A stretch of 64,000 nucleotides of DNA from an uncultured Lachnospiraceae bacterium. Its GTDB lineage: Bacteria > Bacillota > Clostridia > Lachnospirales > Lachnospiraceae. The stretch spans positions 19,789 through 83,788 of the forward strand of contig ONEK01000010.1 of assembly GCA_900316855.1 (NCBI GenBank). Reading direction: 5' to 3'. This document shows positions 32,865-41,624 of the stretch, one piece after another (within the stretch, counting starts at the first letter, position 1; every line of letters starts with the position of its first letter). Both the position numbers and the translations under genes were made by a program. The notes beneath the pieces are model-generated. The model was not told the origin of the DNA and searched no databases. It was given only the letters and a program-made list of their open reading frames with translations.

Positions 32865-34976
32865 ATGGGAAGTAAAATGGAAACAATTCCCGAGCTGTAC
32901 GGAAGCCTCGTCTTCAACGACAAGGTGATGAAGGAACGGCTCCCGAAGGACATCTACAAGGCAGTCCACAAGACCATTGCCAATGGCACGCACCTGGAGC
33001 TGGATGTCGCCAATACGGTGGCAGCCGTCATGAAGAACTGGGCCCTCGAGCACGGGGCAACCCATTTCACACACTGGTTCCAGCCGATGACCGGGCTGAC
33101 TGCCGAGAAGCATGATTCCTTCATTGATCCGCAGGCGAACGGCTCCGTGATCATGGAGTTTTCCGGCAAGGAACTCGTCAAGGGCGAACCGGATGCTTCC
33201 TCGTTCCCTTCCGGAGGCCTCCGCGCAACGTTTGAGGCAAGAGGCTATACCGCGTGGGATCCTTCGAGTCCCGCCTTCATCAAGGACGGAACGCTGTACA
33301 TTCCCACCGCGTTCTGCAGCTACGGCGGCGAGGCGCTCGACAAGAAGACACCCCTGCTGCGTTCCATGTCCGCCCTGTCGGATTCGGCAGTCCGTGTCCT
33401 TCATCTGATCGGCAATACCGGCGTTTCGAACGTGGCTACCACAGTCGGCTCCGAGCAGGAGTACTTCCTGATCGACAAGGACCTTTACAAGAAGAGAAAG
33501 GATCTTGTCATGACGGGCCGTACCCTCATCGGCGCTCCCGCCCCGAAGGGACAGGAAATGGAGGATCACTATTTCGGTGTTCTCAAGCCGAAGGTATCCG
33601 AGTATATGCATGATCTGGATCAGGAGCTCTGGAAACTGGGTGTACCTGCCAAGACCAAGCACAACGAGGTTGCTCCTTCCCAGCATGAGCTGGCTCCCGT
33701 TTTCGAGACGGCAAACGTGGCAGCGGATCACAACCAGCTGACCATGGAGATGATGAAAAAGGTTGCGGACAAGCACAATTATGTCTGCCTGCTGCATGAG
33801 AAGCCGTTCGACGGCGTCAATGGTTCCGGCAAGCACAACAACTGGTCCATCAGCACGGATACGGGCGAGAACCTTCTCGATCCCGGCAAGACTCCCGCAC
33901 AGAACCAGCAGTTCCTGATCTTCCTCATCGCGACGATCTCCGCTGTGGACGAGTACGCGGATCTGCTGCGCGTATCGGTTGCAACGGCCGGAAACGATCA
34001 CCGTCTTGGCGCAAACGAGGCCCCGCCCGCTGTCATCTCCGTTTTCGTCGGTGACGAGCTGGCCGGTGTCCTGAAGGCACTGGACGAGGGGAAGGATTTC
34101 GTATCCGCCGGCAAGACCCAGATGGGTCTGGGTGCACCGGTGCTGCCCCACATCATGAAGGATACGACGGACCGCAACCGTACGAGTCCGTTCGCATTTA
34201 CCGGCAACAAGTTTGAGTTCCGTATGCCCGGGTCGTCCCTGTCGGTCGCAGACCCCAACATCGTTCTCAACACCGCGGTAGCGGAGGAACTGGACAGGAT
34301 TTATGACGCACTGAAGGATGTTCCGAAGGACGAGCTGGCTGAAGCCATCCACAAGCTCCTCAAGGAGATGCTGGACGAGCATAAGAAGGTTCTGTTCAAC
34401 GGAAACGGCTATACGGATGAGTGGATCGCGGAAGCGGAAAAGAGAGGACTCCCGAACCTGAAGTCCCTTCCGGAGGCAATGCCTCATCTCATCTCCGACC
34501 ACAGTATCGACCTGTTCACAAAGCATAAGGTATTCTCGAAGGATGAGCTGGACTCCCGGTATGAAATTTTCCTGGAGAACTATGTGAAGACCATCCATAT
34601 CGAGTCCCTGACCATGCAGGAAATGGTCCGCAAGGACTTCACCGCAGGCCTGATTGCGTACGAGAAGGATGTGACGAAGGAAGCCCTGGACAAGAAGGCA
34701 CTCCTTCCCGAGTCCGGCTGCAGCTATGAGACCGGCATCCTGAAGCAGCTCGGCAGTGCTGAGGATAAGATCGGCACAGGCCTTGCGAAGCTGACCGCGG
34801 ACACGAAGGAAGCGGAGAAGGACGAGAACGCACTCTCTGCCGCGAAGTATTACCACGACACGGTTCTCGCCGATATGGAGACGCTCCGTGCGGCTGTGGA
34901 CAGTGCGGAAGCACTCATCCCGGAGGAATATCTGCCATATCCTACCTACGGAGAGCTTCTGTTCTCTCTCAGATAA
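32865..34976 (+). CDS. glnN: Type III glutamine synthetase
   Basis: Forms glutamine from glutamate, ammonia and ATP. At 703 residues it fits the GSIII size (about 700-730), well above GSI. Recognisable segments are FPSGGLRATFEARGYTAWD, the catalytic GSEQEYFLID, KHNEVAPSQHELAPVFE and a FRMPGSS-type segment. GSIII forms large double-ring oligomers and is common in Bacteroides and Clostridia. AAGGAGG precedes ATG 32865. The leader carries a TGTATACA operator and an attenuator-like hairpin. It is followed by gltB, so the window contains a complete GS-GOGAT cycle plus a second, type I GS. Confidence 0.96.
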   Translation: MGSKMETIPELYGSLVFNDKVMKERLPKDIYKAVHKTIANGTHLELDVANTVAAVMKNWALEHGATHFTHWFQPMTGLTAEKHDSFIDPQANGSVIMEFSGKELVKGEPDASSFPSGGLRATFEARGYTAWDPSSPAFIKDGTLYIPTAFCSYGGEALDKKTPLLRSMSALSDSAVRVLHLIGNTGVSNVATTVGSEQEYFLIDKDLYKKRKDLVMTGRTLIGAPAPKGQEMEDHYFGVLKPKVSEYMHDLDQELWKLGVPAKTKHNEVAPSQHELAPVFETANVAADHNQLTMEMMKKVADKHNYVCLLHEKPFDGVNGSGKHNNWSISTDTGENLLDPGKTPAQNQQFLIFLIATISAVDEYADLLRVSVATAGNDHRLGANEAPPAVISVFVGDELAGVLKALDEGKDFVSAGKTQMGLGAPVLPHIMKDTTDRNRTSPFAFTGNKFEFRMPGSSLSVADPNIVLNTAVAEELDRIYDALKDVPKDELAEAIHKLLKEMLDEHKKVLFNGNGYTDEWIAEAEKRGLPNLKSLPEAMPHLISDHSIDLFTKHKVFSKDELDSRYEIFLENYVKTIHIESLTMQEMVRKDFTAGLIAYEKDVTKEALDKKALLPESGCSYETGILKQLGSAEDKIGTGLAKLTADTKEAEKDENALSAAKYYHDTVLADMETLRAAVDSAEALIPEEYLPYPTYGELLFSLR

Positions 34977-35093
34977 GCATGAGGGAATCCGCCTGAGGAA
35001 GCCTGCCAGGGCAGTGGTTCGGAAGGCAGGGGCACGGCCCCCGTTCAATATGGTGTGAGGATTCGCGGTGGCGTCCCCCGGCATCGCGGATCT

Positions 35094-35120
35094 TTACATA
35101 AATTACTGTATACATAGTCT
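35094..35120 (+). promoter_or_regulatory. TGTATACA motif upstream of gltB
   Basis: TGTATACA at 35107-35114 lies about 110 bases before gltB. A TTTACA precedes it, but spacing to a -10 is unclear. The remaining 34977-35223 interval holds small hairpins (for example GGGGC-ACG-GCCCC) and a short T run near 35200 that may mark an attenuator. No gene is visible there. Confidence 0.5.
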
Positions 35121-35223
35121 GCAAGGAAGCCGACACGTCTCAAGTTGTATCTGTCAAAGACTAACTTCCTCCTGGCGTGCCGTCTTTTCTTGCGGACTTT
35201 TTTCAGTTCAGGAACAAGAGAAT

Positions 35224-38200
35224 ATGGAGACTATCTTACAAATATCCCCCGAAGAACGCGAAAGAATCAACAGGACGATCGGAAGCCTCAAGGGGCGGGG
35301 TGTGGACCGCCGCAGCCCGGTTGACGGTCAGGATTCGTGCGGGATCGGCACCATCGTGAACATTGACGGACATCAGGACCACAAGGTAGTGGACGATGCA
35401 CTGACCATTGTGGAGAAGCTGGAGCACCGTGCCGGCAAGGATGCAACCGGAAAGGTCGGTGACGGCGTCGGCATCCTGCTGCAGATTTCGCACAAATATT
35501 TCCGTAAGGCGGCAAAGGAAGCGGGGATTGCGGTGCGCGGCGAACGCGACTACGGCATCGGCATGTTCTTTTTCCCGCAGGATCATCTGAAGCGGACGTT
35601 TGCCATGCGGATGATGCAGGTCATCACGGAAAAAGAGGGGCTGACGTTCCTCGGATGGAGAGAGGTGCCGGTTCACCCGGAGATTCTGGGCGCTCTCGCC
35701 CTGGAGTCCATGCCCAAAATCTACCAGTGCTTCATTGACCGGCCGAATGATGCCAAAAAGGGCATTGAATTCGACCGCCGGCTGTACGTCGTAAGGCGGG
35801 AATTCGAACAGTCCTCGGACGATACGTATATCTGTTCCCTGTCCTCCCGCACCATTGTGTACAAGGGAATGTTCCTCGTAAAGCAGCTCCGCGCATTCTA
35901 CGACGATCTGCAGGCGAAGGAGTATGAGTCTGCCATCGCCATTGTTCACTCGAGATTCTCCACCAATACGACTCCCTCCTGGAACCGCGCCCATCCGTAT
36001 CGGATGATCGCTCACAACGGAGAGATCAACACCATCCGCGGCAATATTGACCGTATGCTCGCCAGAGAGGAAACGATGTCCTCCCCTGTCATGCAGAAGG
36101 ATATCGATAAGATTTTCCCGGTCATCAACCGGACCGGTTCGGATTCCGCGATGCTCGACAACACGCTGGAATTCCTGTATATGAACGGAATGGATCTGCC
36201 GCTTGCCATGATGGCGATCATTCCCGAACCCTGGAAACACAACCGGTTCATGGCACAGGACAAGAAGGACTTCTACCATTATTACGCGACCATGATGGAG
36301 CCCTGGGACGGTCCTGCCGCAATCCTGTTCTCCGACGGCGACCTGGTAGGCGCAACGCTCGACCGCAACGGCCTGCGCCCTTCCCGCTATTACATCACGG
36401 ATGACAACCGGCTCATCCTCTCGTCCGAGGTGGGCGTGCTGGATATCGCGCCGGAGCATATCGTGCGCAAATCCCGTCTCGAGCCCGGCAAAATGCTGCT
36501 CGTCGATACGGTGAAGAAGCGGATTATCTCCGATAAGGAATGCAAGGATACCTATGCCGGCCGGCAGCCCTACGGCGAATGGCTGGACCGGAACCTGCTG
36601 CATCTCGTCAGCCTCACTATCCCGAACAAGAAAATTGCCGTCCATACCCAGGAGATGCGGGACAAGCTGTACAAGGTATTCGGATATACCTATGAGGATG
36701 TTCGGGATGAAATCCTGCCGATGGCCATCAACGGCGTCGAGCCCACACTGTCCATGGGACATGACGTTCCGCTGGCGGTACTGTCCCGGCAGCATCAGCT
36801 GCTGTTCAACTACTTCAAGCAGCTGTTCGCCCAGGTGACGAACCCCCCGATCGACTCCCTGCGGGAAAAGATCGTGACGGATACCACGGTCTACATCGGC
36901 TCGGACGGCGACCTTCTCAATGAGAAGAGTGCCAACTGCACCGTGCTGGAGGTGGACAATCCCATCCTGACGGGCGTCGACATGATGAAGATCAAGTCGC
37001 TGAACAAGCCCGGCTTCCACACGGAGGTGGTCAGCCTCCTTTATTACAAGAACACGTCGCTCGCACGCGCGCTGGAACAGCTGAACATCACGGTGGACCG
37101 CGCCGCGTCGAACGGCAACAATATCATCATCCTGTCCGACCGCGGCGTCGACGAGAATCACGTTCCGATTCCGTCGCTCCTGGCAGTATCGTCCGTGGAG
37201 CAGCATCTGGTACAGACGAAGAAGCGCACGGCCATTTCCCTGATCCTGGAGTCCGCCGAGCCGCGTGACGTGCATCAGATTGCGACACTCCTGGGCTTCG
37301 GTGCCCGTGCCATCAATCCGTACCTGGCGCATGAGTGCATTTCCGAGCTCATCGATATCGGCGTGCTGGACAAGGATTATCACACTGCCATTGAGGACTA
37401 CAACAAGGCACTTCTGGGCGGCGTCGTCAAGATCGCGGCCAAGATGGGCATCAGTACACTGCAGTCCTATCAGTCCGCGAGAATCTTCGAGGCTATCGGT
37501 CTGTCCAGGGAGGTCATCGACCGGTATTTCACCGGCACGGTGAGCCGGGTCGGCGGCATTGGAATCAAAGAAATCGAGGAGGGTGTGACGTTCCGCCACG
37601 ACCATGCCTTTGATCCGCTGGGACTCGGCGTCGATACGACGCTGGACTCGGTCGGTTTCCATTATCTGCGCTCCGGCAAGGACAAGGAAGATCATCTCTA
37701 TAACCCGGAGACGATTATCAACCTGCAGCAGGCCGTCCGGAAGGGCAGCTATGAGCAGTTCAAGGTTTATTCCGGCCTCGTCGACGATTCCAAGCGGCCG
37801 CACACTCTGCGCGGCCTCATGGATTTCGTTCCGAAGCAGGATCCGGTTCCGATCGCGGAAGTGGAGCCGGTGGAATCCATCGTAAAGCGCTTCAAGACCG
37901 GTGCCATGAGCTACGGCTCCATTTCGCAGGAAGCCCATGAGACCATGGCGATCGCCATGAATACCCTGGGCGGCAAGTCCAACACCGGAGAGGGAGGCGA
38001 GGACCCCGCACGCTACGGCACCATCCGGAACTCTGCAATCAAGCAGGTCGCATCCGGCAGGTTCGGCGTAACGAGTGCCTACCTGAATTCCGCAAGCGAA
38101 ATCCAGATCAAGATGGCACAGGGTGCCAAGCCCGGCGAGGGCGGAAACCTCCCCGGAAGGAAGGTTTACCCCTGGGTAGCGAAGACGAGATATTCCACAC

Positions 38201-39813
38201 CGGGCGTGTCGCTGATTTCGCCTCCGCCGCACCATGATATCTATTCCATCGAGGACCTGGCGCAGCTGATTTATGATCTGAAAAACTCGAACCGCAGGGC
38301 GAGAATTTCCGTGAAACTGGTTTCCGAGGCGGGAGTCGGAACAGTTGCCTGCGGCGTCGCCAAGGCTGGCGCACAGGTCATCCTTATCTCCGGATATGAC
38401 GGCGGTACCGGTGCGGCGCCGGGATCCTCGATCCACAACGCCGGTCTTCCCTGGGAACTGGGTGTGTCAGAAGCACACCAGTGCCTCATTGAGAACGGCC
38501 TCAGGGACCGTGTCGTCATCGAGACAGACGGAAAACTTATGGATGGCAGGGATGTCGCGATCGCAGCCCTCTTAGGTGCGGAGGAATTCGGCTTCGCGAC
38601 AGCTCCCCTCGTATGCATGGGCTGCATGATGATGCGTGTGTGCAGCAAGGATACCTGTCCGGTAGGCATCGCCACACAGAACGAGCAGCTGCGCAGACGC
38701 TTTGCCGGCAAGCCCGAGTATGTCATGAACTTCATGAAGTTCGTGGCCGAGGAGCTGCGGGAGATCATGGCGTCTCTTGGATTCCGCACCGTCGATGAGA
38801 TGGTCGGCAGGACGGACTGCCTCGAGAAGCGCAAGAATCTCATCACGGACCGCGCGGAGGAGGTGGACCTTGCGAGAATACTCGATCCTGAATTCTCGCA
38901 CGCCGGGAAGTCTCATTTTGATCCGAAGGACGTTTACAACTTCCATCTCGAAAGGACGCTTGACGAGTCTGTTCTGCTGCCCGCGCTCGACAAAGCCGCG
39001 GACGGGAAGAACCTGAAGAAAACGACGGTTTCCCTGAAGGTGTCGTCCACGGACCGCGCGTTCGGCACGATACTCGGCTCGGAAATCACGAAGCGCTACG
39101 GGGAGCGCCTCGAGGACGACACGTTCACGGTAAAGGCCGAGGGCGGCGGCGGACAGTCGTTCGGCGCGTTCATTCCCAGGGGCCTTACCATCCGTCTGTC
39201 CGGAGACGCCAACGACGGCTTCGGCAAGGGACTCTCCGGCGGCAAGCTCGTTGTGATGCCTCCGAAGGGATCCGTTTTCAGGGCAAATGAGAACATCATC
39301 ATCGGAAACGTCGCACTCTACGGCGCAACGGCAGGAAAGGCCTACGTCTGCGGCATAGCGGGCGAACGCTTCTGCGTGCGCAACTCCGGCGCCACGGCAG
39401 TCGTGGAGGGCTGCGGGGACCACGGCCTCGAATACATGACCGGCGGGCGCGCCGTCATCCTGGGACCGACCGGTAAGAATTTCGCAGCCGGCATGTCCGG
39501 CGGCATTGCCTATGTGCTCGATACCGATCACAGCCTGTACCGCAGAATGAACAAGGACATGAGCTCGCTCCTCGAGCTGACGGACAAGTACGACATCCAG
39601 GAGCTGAAGGACATCCTGATCGACTATGAGAAGGAGACCGGTTCGGAGCTTGCCGCGAAGATTCTCTCGGATTTCGAAAACTACATTCCCGATTTCAAGA
39701 AGATCCTGCCCAACGATTACCAGAAGATGCTGGGAGCGATCAGCAAGTACGAGGAGCAGGGTATTTCGCACGAGAATGCGCTGCTGGAAGCTTTCGAAGA
39801 AGTGACAAGATGA
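35224..39813 (+). CDS. gltB: Glutamate synthase (GOGAT), large subunit
   Basis: Converts glutamine plus 2-oxoglutarate to two glutamates. 1529 residues. A short propeptide precedes the catalytic N-terminal cysteine in DSCGIGTI, followed by the class II amidotransferase domain. The central domain, the FMN-binding synthase domain (GGTGAAPGSSIHNAGLPWELG region) and a [3Fe-4S] cluster motif (CMGCMMMRVCSKDTCPVG) come next, and a C-terminal GXGXG beta-helix ends the protein. ATG 35224 (METILQISPEER) is chosen over an upstream GTG because the extra residues resemble no GltB and cross the regulatory region. gltD follows after 16 bases. Confidence 0.96.
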   Translation: METILQISPEERERINRTIGSLKGRGVDRRSPVDGQDSCGIGTIVNIDGHQDHKVVDDALTIVEKLEHRAGKDATGKVGDGVGILLQISHKYFRKAAKEAGIAVRGERDYGIGMFFFPQDHLKRTFAMRMMQVITEKEGLTFLGWREVPVHPEILGALALESMPKIYQCFIDRPNDAKKGIEFDRRLYVVRREFEQSSDDTYICSLSSRTIVYKGMFLVKQLRAFYDDLQAKEYESAIAIVHSRFSTNTTPSWNRAHPYRMIAHNGEINTIRGNIDRMLAREETMSSPVMQKDIDKIFPVINRTGSDSAMLDNTLEFLYMNGMDLPLAMMAIIPEPWKHNRFMAQDKKDFYHYYATMMEPWDGPAAILFSDGDLVGATLDRNGLRPSRYYITDDNRLILSSEVGVLDIAPEHIVRKSRLEPGKMLLVDTVKKRIISDKECKDTYAGRQPYGEWLDRNLLHLVSLTIPNKKIAVHTQEMRDKLYKVFGYTYEDVRDEILPMAINGVEPTLSMGHDVPLAVLSRQHQLLFNYFKQLFAQVTNPPIDSLREKIVTDTTVYIGSDGDLLNEKSANCTVLEVDNPILTGVDMMKIKSLNKPGFHTEVVSLLYYKNTSLARALEQLNITVDRAASNGNNIIILSDRGVDENHVPIPSLLAVSSVEQHLVQTKKRTAISLILESAEPRDVHQIATLLGFGARAINPYLAHECISELIDIGVLDKDYHTAIEDYNKALLGGVVKIAAKMGISTLQSYQSARIFEAIGLSREVIDRYFTGTVSRVGGIGIKEIEEGVTFRHDHAFDPLGLGVDTTLDSVGFHYLRSGKDKEDHLYNPETIINLQQAVRKGSYEQFKVYSGLVDDSKRPHTLRGLMDFVPKQDPVPIAEVEPVESIVKRFKTGAMSYGSISQEAHETMAIAMNTLGGKSNTGEGGEDPARYGTIRNSAIKQVASGRFGVTSAYLNSASEIQIKMAQGAKPGEGGNLPGRKVYPWVAKTRYSTPGVSLISPPPHHDIYSIEDLAQLIYDLKNSNRRARISVKLVSEAGVGTVACGVAKAGAQVILISGYDGGTGAAPGSSIHNAGLPWELGVSEAHQCLIENGLRDRVVIETDGKLMDGRDVAIAALLGAEEFGFATAPLVCMGCMMMRVCSKDTCPVGIATQNEQLRRRFAGKPEYVMNFMKFVAEELREIMASLGFRTVDEMVGRTDCLEKRKNLITDRAEEVDLARILDPEFSHAGKSHFDPKDVYNFHLERTLDESVLLPALDKAADGKNLKKTTVSLKVSSTDRAFGTILGSEITKRYGERLEDDTFTVKAEGGGGQSFGAFIPRGLTIRLSGDANDGFGKGLSGGKLVVMPPKGSVFRANENIIIGNVALYGATAGKAYVCGIAGERFCVRNSGATAVVEGCGDHGLEYMTGGRAVILGPTGKNFAAGMSGGIAYVLDTDHSLYRRMNKDMSSLLELTDKYDIQELKDILIDYEKETGSELAAKILSDFENYIPDFKKILPNDYQKMLGAISKYEEQGISHENALLEAFEEVTR

Positions 39814-39829
39814 GCCGGGGGAGGTAAAT

Positions 39830-41362
39830 ATGGGTAAGCCGACAGGTTTTCTGGAATATAAGAGAGAAACAAACACCGATGTCCCCGTACGGGAGAGGAT
39901 CAGGAACTTCAGGGAATTTCATATCCCGCTTCCCGAGGATAAACGCAGGGAGCAGGGTGCCCGTTGCATGAACTGCGGCGTTCCGCTGTGTCAGTCTGCC
40001 ATGAAGCTCTCCGGGATGGTGACGGGGTGCCCCCTGCACAACATGATTCCCGAGTGGAATGACCAGATCTACAACGGGCATGACCAGCACGCGTTCTCGC
40101 GTCTTATCAAGACGTCCGATTTTCCGGAATTTACCGGCAGGGTCTGCCCTGCCCTGTGCGAGAAGGCATGCATCAACGGGGAGTATGGCGAGCCGGTCAC
40201 AGTGCATGACAATGAACTGTACCTCATCGAGCAGGCTTTCTCGAAAGGGTATCTGAAGCCACGGATTCCGAAGGTCAGAAGCGGCAAAAAGGTTGCCGTC
40301 GTCGGCTCCGGCCCCTCGGGACTTGCGGTTGCGGACCAGCTGAACCAGCGCGGACACCTCGTGACGGTATACGAGAGGGAGGACCGTATCGGCGGACTCC
40401 TGATGTACGGCATTCCGAATATGAAGCTGGACAAGAGCGTGATTTACCGCCGCTGGAAGTTCATGGAGGAGGAAGGTGTCGCGTTCCGCACCGGAGTAAA
40501 TGTCGGTGTGGATGTGCAGGCGAAGGACCTGCTGAAGGAGTATGACGCGGTTGTGCTGTGCTGCGGGGCAAAGCAGCCCAGGGCGCTGCAGGGAGCGGAT
40601 CCTGACAGGGTCGGGGGCGTGTACTATGCGGTGGATTTCCTCACCGCGACGACAAGGAGCCTTGTGGACGCTGGTCTCGAGAACGGAAAGTGGAAGACTC
40701 CGGCCTCCCGGGATGTGGACACATTCCTTGCGACGAAGGAATATATCAGCGCGCACGGCAAAAACGTCGTTGTCGTCGGCGGCGGGGATACAGGCAATGA
40801 CTGCATCGGGACCGTGATCCGGCATGGGTGCAAATCCGTGACGGCGCTGGAGATGATGCCGAAGCCTCCGGCTGAGCGGGCACCGTCCAACCCCTGGCCG
40901 GAATGGCCGAAGACCCTCCGGACGGACTACGGCCATGAGGAGGCGACCGAACTGTTCGGCTGCGATCCCAGAATCTACGAGACAACCGTGAAGGAGCTTC
41001 ATACCGACAAAAAGGGGAACCTCAGGGAAATCGTGACGGTGAAGGTTTCTTTTGACCAGAACCGGAAGATGAACTTTGTCGAGGGCTCCGAAAAGACGCT
41101 CCCGTGTGAGCTGCTGCTCATCGCGGCAGGGTTCACCGGCTGTCAGAAGTATACGGCGGAAGCGTTCGGTGTGGAACTGACAAACCGCGGCGTTGTGAAG
41201 ACGGCGGAGGATGAATACAAAACCTCTGCTGACAGGGTGTTCACGGCGGGGGATATGCACCGCGGCCAGTCTCTGGTCGTCTGGGCTGTGACGGAAGGAC
41301 GCAAATGTGCGCGCCAGGTGGATGAATACCTGATGGGTTACACGAATCTCCGCGAATCGTGA
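39830..41362 (+). CDS. gltD: Glutamate synthase, small subunit (NADPH, FAD, Fe-S)
   Basis: The 510-residue subunit passes electrons from NADPH to GltB. The N-terminal cysteine motifs ([11 protein letters not shown] and [11 protein letters not shown]) hold the [4Fe-4S] clusters. The FAD-binding [15 protein letters not shown] and NADPH-binding [15 protein letters not shown] motifs follow, and the FAD region [15 protein letters not shown] lies near the end. GGGGGAGG-type spacing before ATG 39830 is good. It forms an operon with gltB. The interval to amt holds a hairpin and a TTGTATACAA site. Confidence 0.96.
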   Translation: MGKPTGFLEYKRETNTDVPVRERIRNFREFHIPLPEDKRREQGARCMNCGVPLCQSAMKLSGMVTGCPLHNMIPEWNDQIYNGHDQHAFSRLIKTSDFPEFTGRVCPALCEKACINGEYGEPVTVHDNELYLIEQAFSKGYLKPRIPKVRSGKKVAVVGSGPSGLAVADQLNQRGHLVTVYEREDRIGGLLMYGIPNMKLDKSVIYRRWKFMEEEGVAFRTGVNVGVDVQAKDLLKEYDAVVLCCGAKQPRALQGADPDRVGGVYYAVDFLTATTRSLVDAGLENGKWKTPASRDVDTFLATKEYISAHGKNVVVVGGGDTGNDCIGTVIRHGCKSVTALEMMPKPPAERAPSNPWPEWPKTLRTDYGHEEATELFGCDPRIYETTVKELHTDKKGNLREIVTVKVSFDQNRKMNFVEGSEKTLPCELLLIAAGFTGCQKYTAEAFGVELTNRGVVKTAEDEYKTSADRVFTAGDMHRGQSLVVWAVTEGRKCARQVDEYLMGYTNLRES

Positions 41363-41451
41363 AGCGCGGGTGTTCCTTTCAGCGCCGTAGAAAAACAGGA
41401 GGACATGGTCGGAAAATTTAGGTAATTTCACGATTGCGCAGACTTGTATTT

Positions 41452-41461
41452 TTGTATACAA
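41452..41461 (+). promoter_or_regulatory. TTGTATACAA palindrome upstream of amt
   Basis: A perfect 10-base palindrome, 160 bases before amt, with another TTGTAT eight bases upstream. It overlaps candidate promoter elements (TTGTAT to TATACG with 16-base spacing). Same core as carA, glnN and gltB. Confidence 0.65.
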
Positions 41462-41485
41462 TTCTTTCATCTTTATACGAACGGC

Positions 41486-41538
41486 AAGGGAGCCGGCAGC
41501 GGTGCGGATCGCACCTCTGCCGGCTCCCTTCGTATTTT
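41486..41538 (+). terminator. Strong hairpin between gltD and amt (terminator or attenuator)
   Basis: Perfect 14-base arms AAGGGAGCCGGCAG (41486-41499) and CTGCCGGCTCCCTT (41517-41530) carry an inner GGTGCG/CGCACC stem; CGTATTTT follows. It lies downstream of the TTGTATACAA site and may either end gltBD or attenuate amt. Confidence 0.75.
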
Positions 41539-41624
41539 CCGGAAATTGGAGGCCGGGAAAGCGGAAGGAGATTCCCCGGCGCCGGGAAGGACAGGACTAC
41601 GTCTGAAAATGAGGAGGAGAGAGT

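Noticed and set aside
35068..35223. Upstream GTG start for gltB
   Set aside because: It would translate the TGTATACA region and add about 50 residues with no GltB similarity before the short propeptide.
34977..35223. Small gene or known riboswitch between glnN and gltB
   Set aside because: Only short hairpins and one TGTATACA site are visible; no frame with a ribosome site and no riboswitch core sequence that I recognise.
35236..38436. Very long open frame antisense to gltB (over 1000 codons)
   Set aside because: It mirrors the codon pattern of gltB, has no ribosome site or recognisable domain, and gltB is certain. The same applies to long antisense frames across purL, glnN, carB, clpX and amt.
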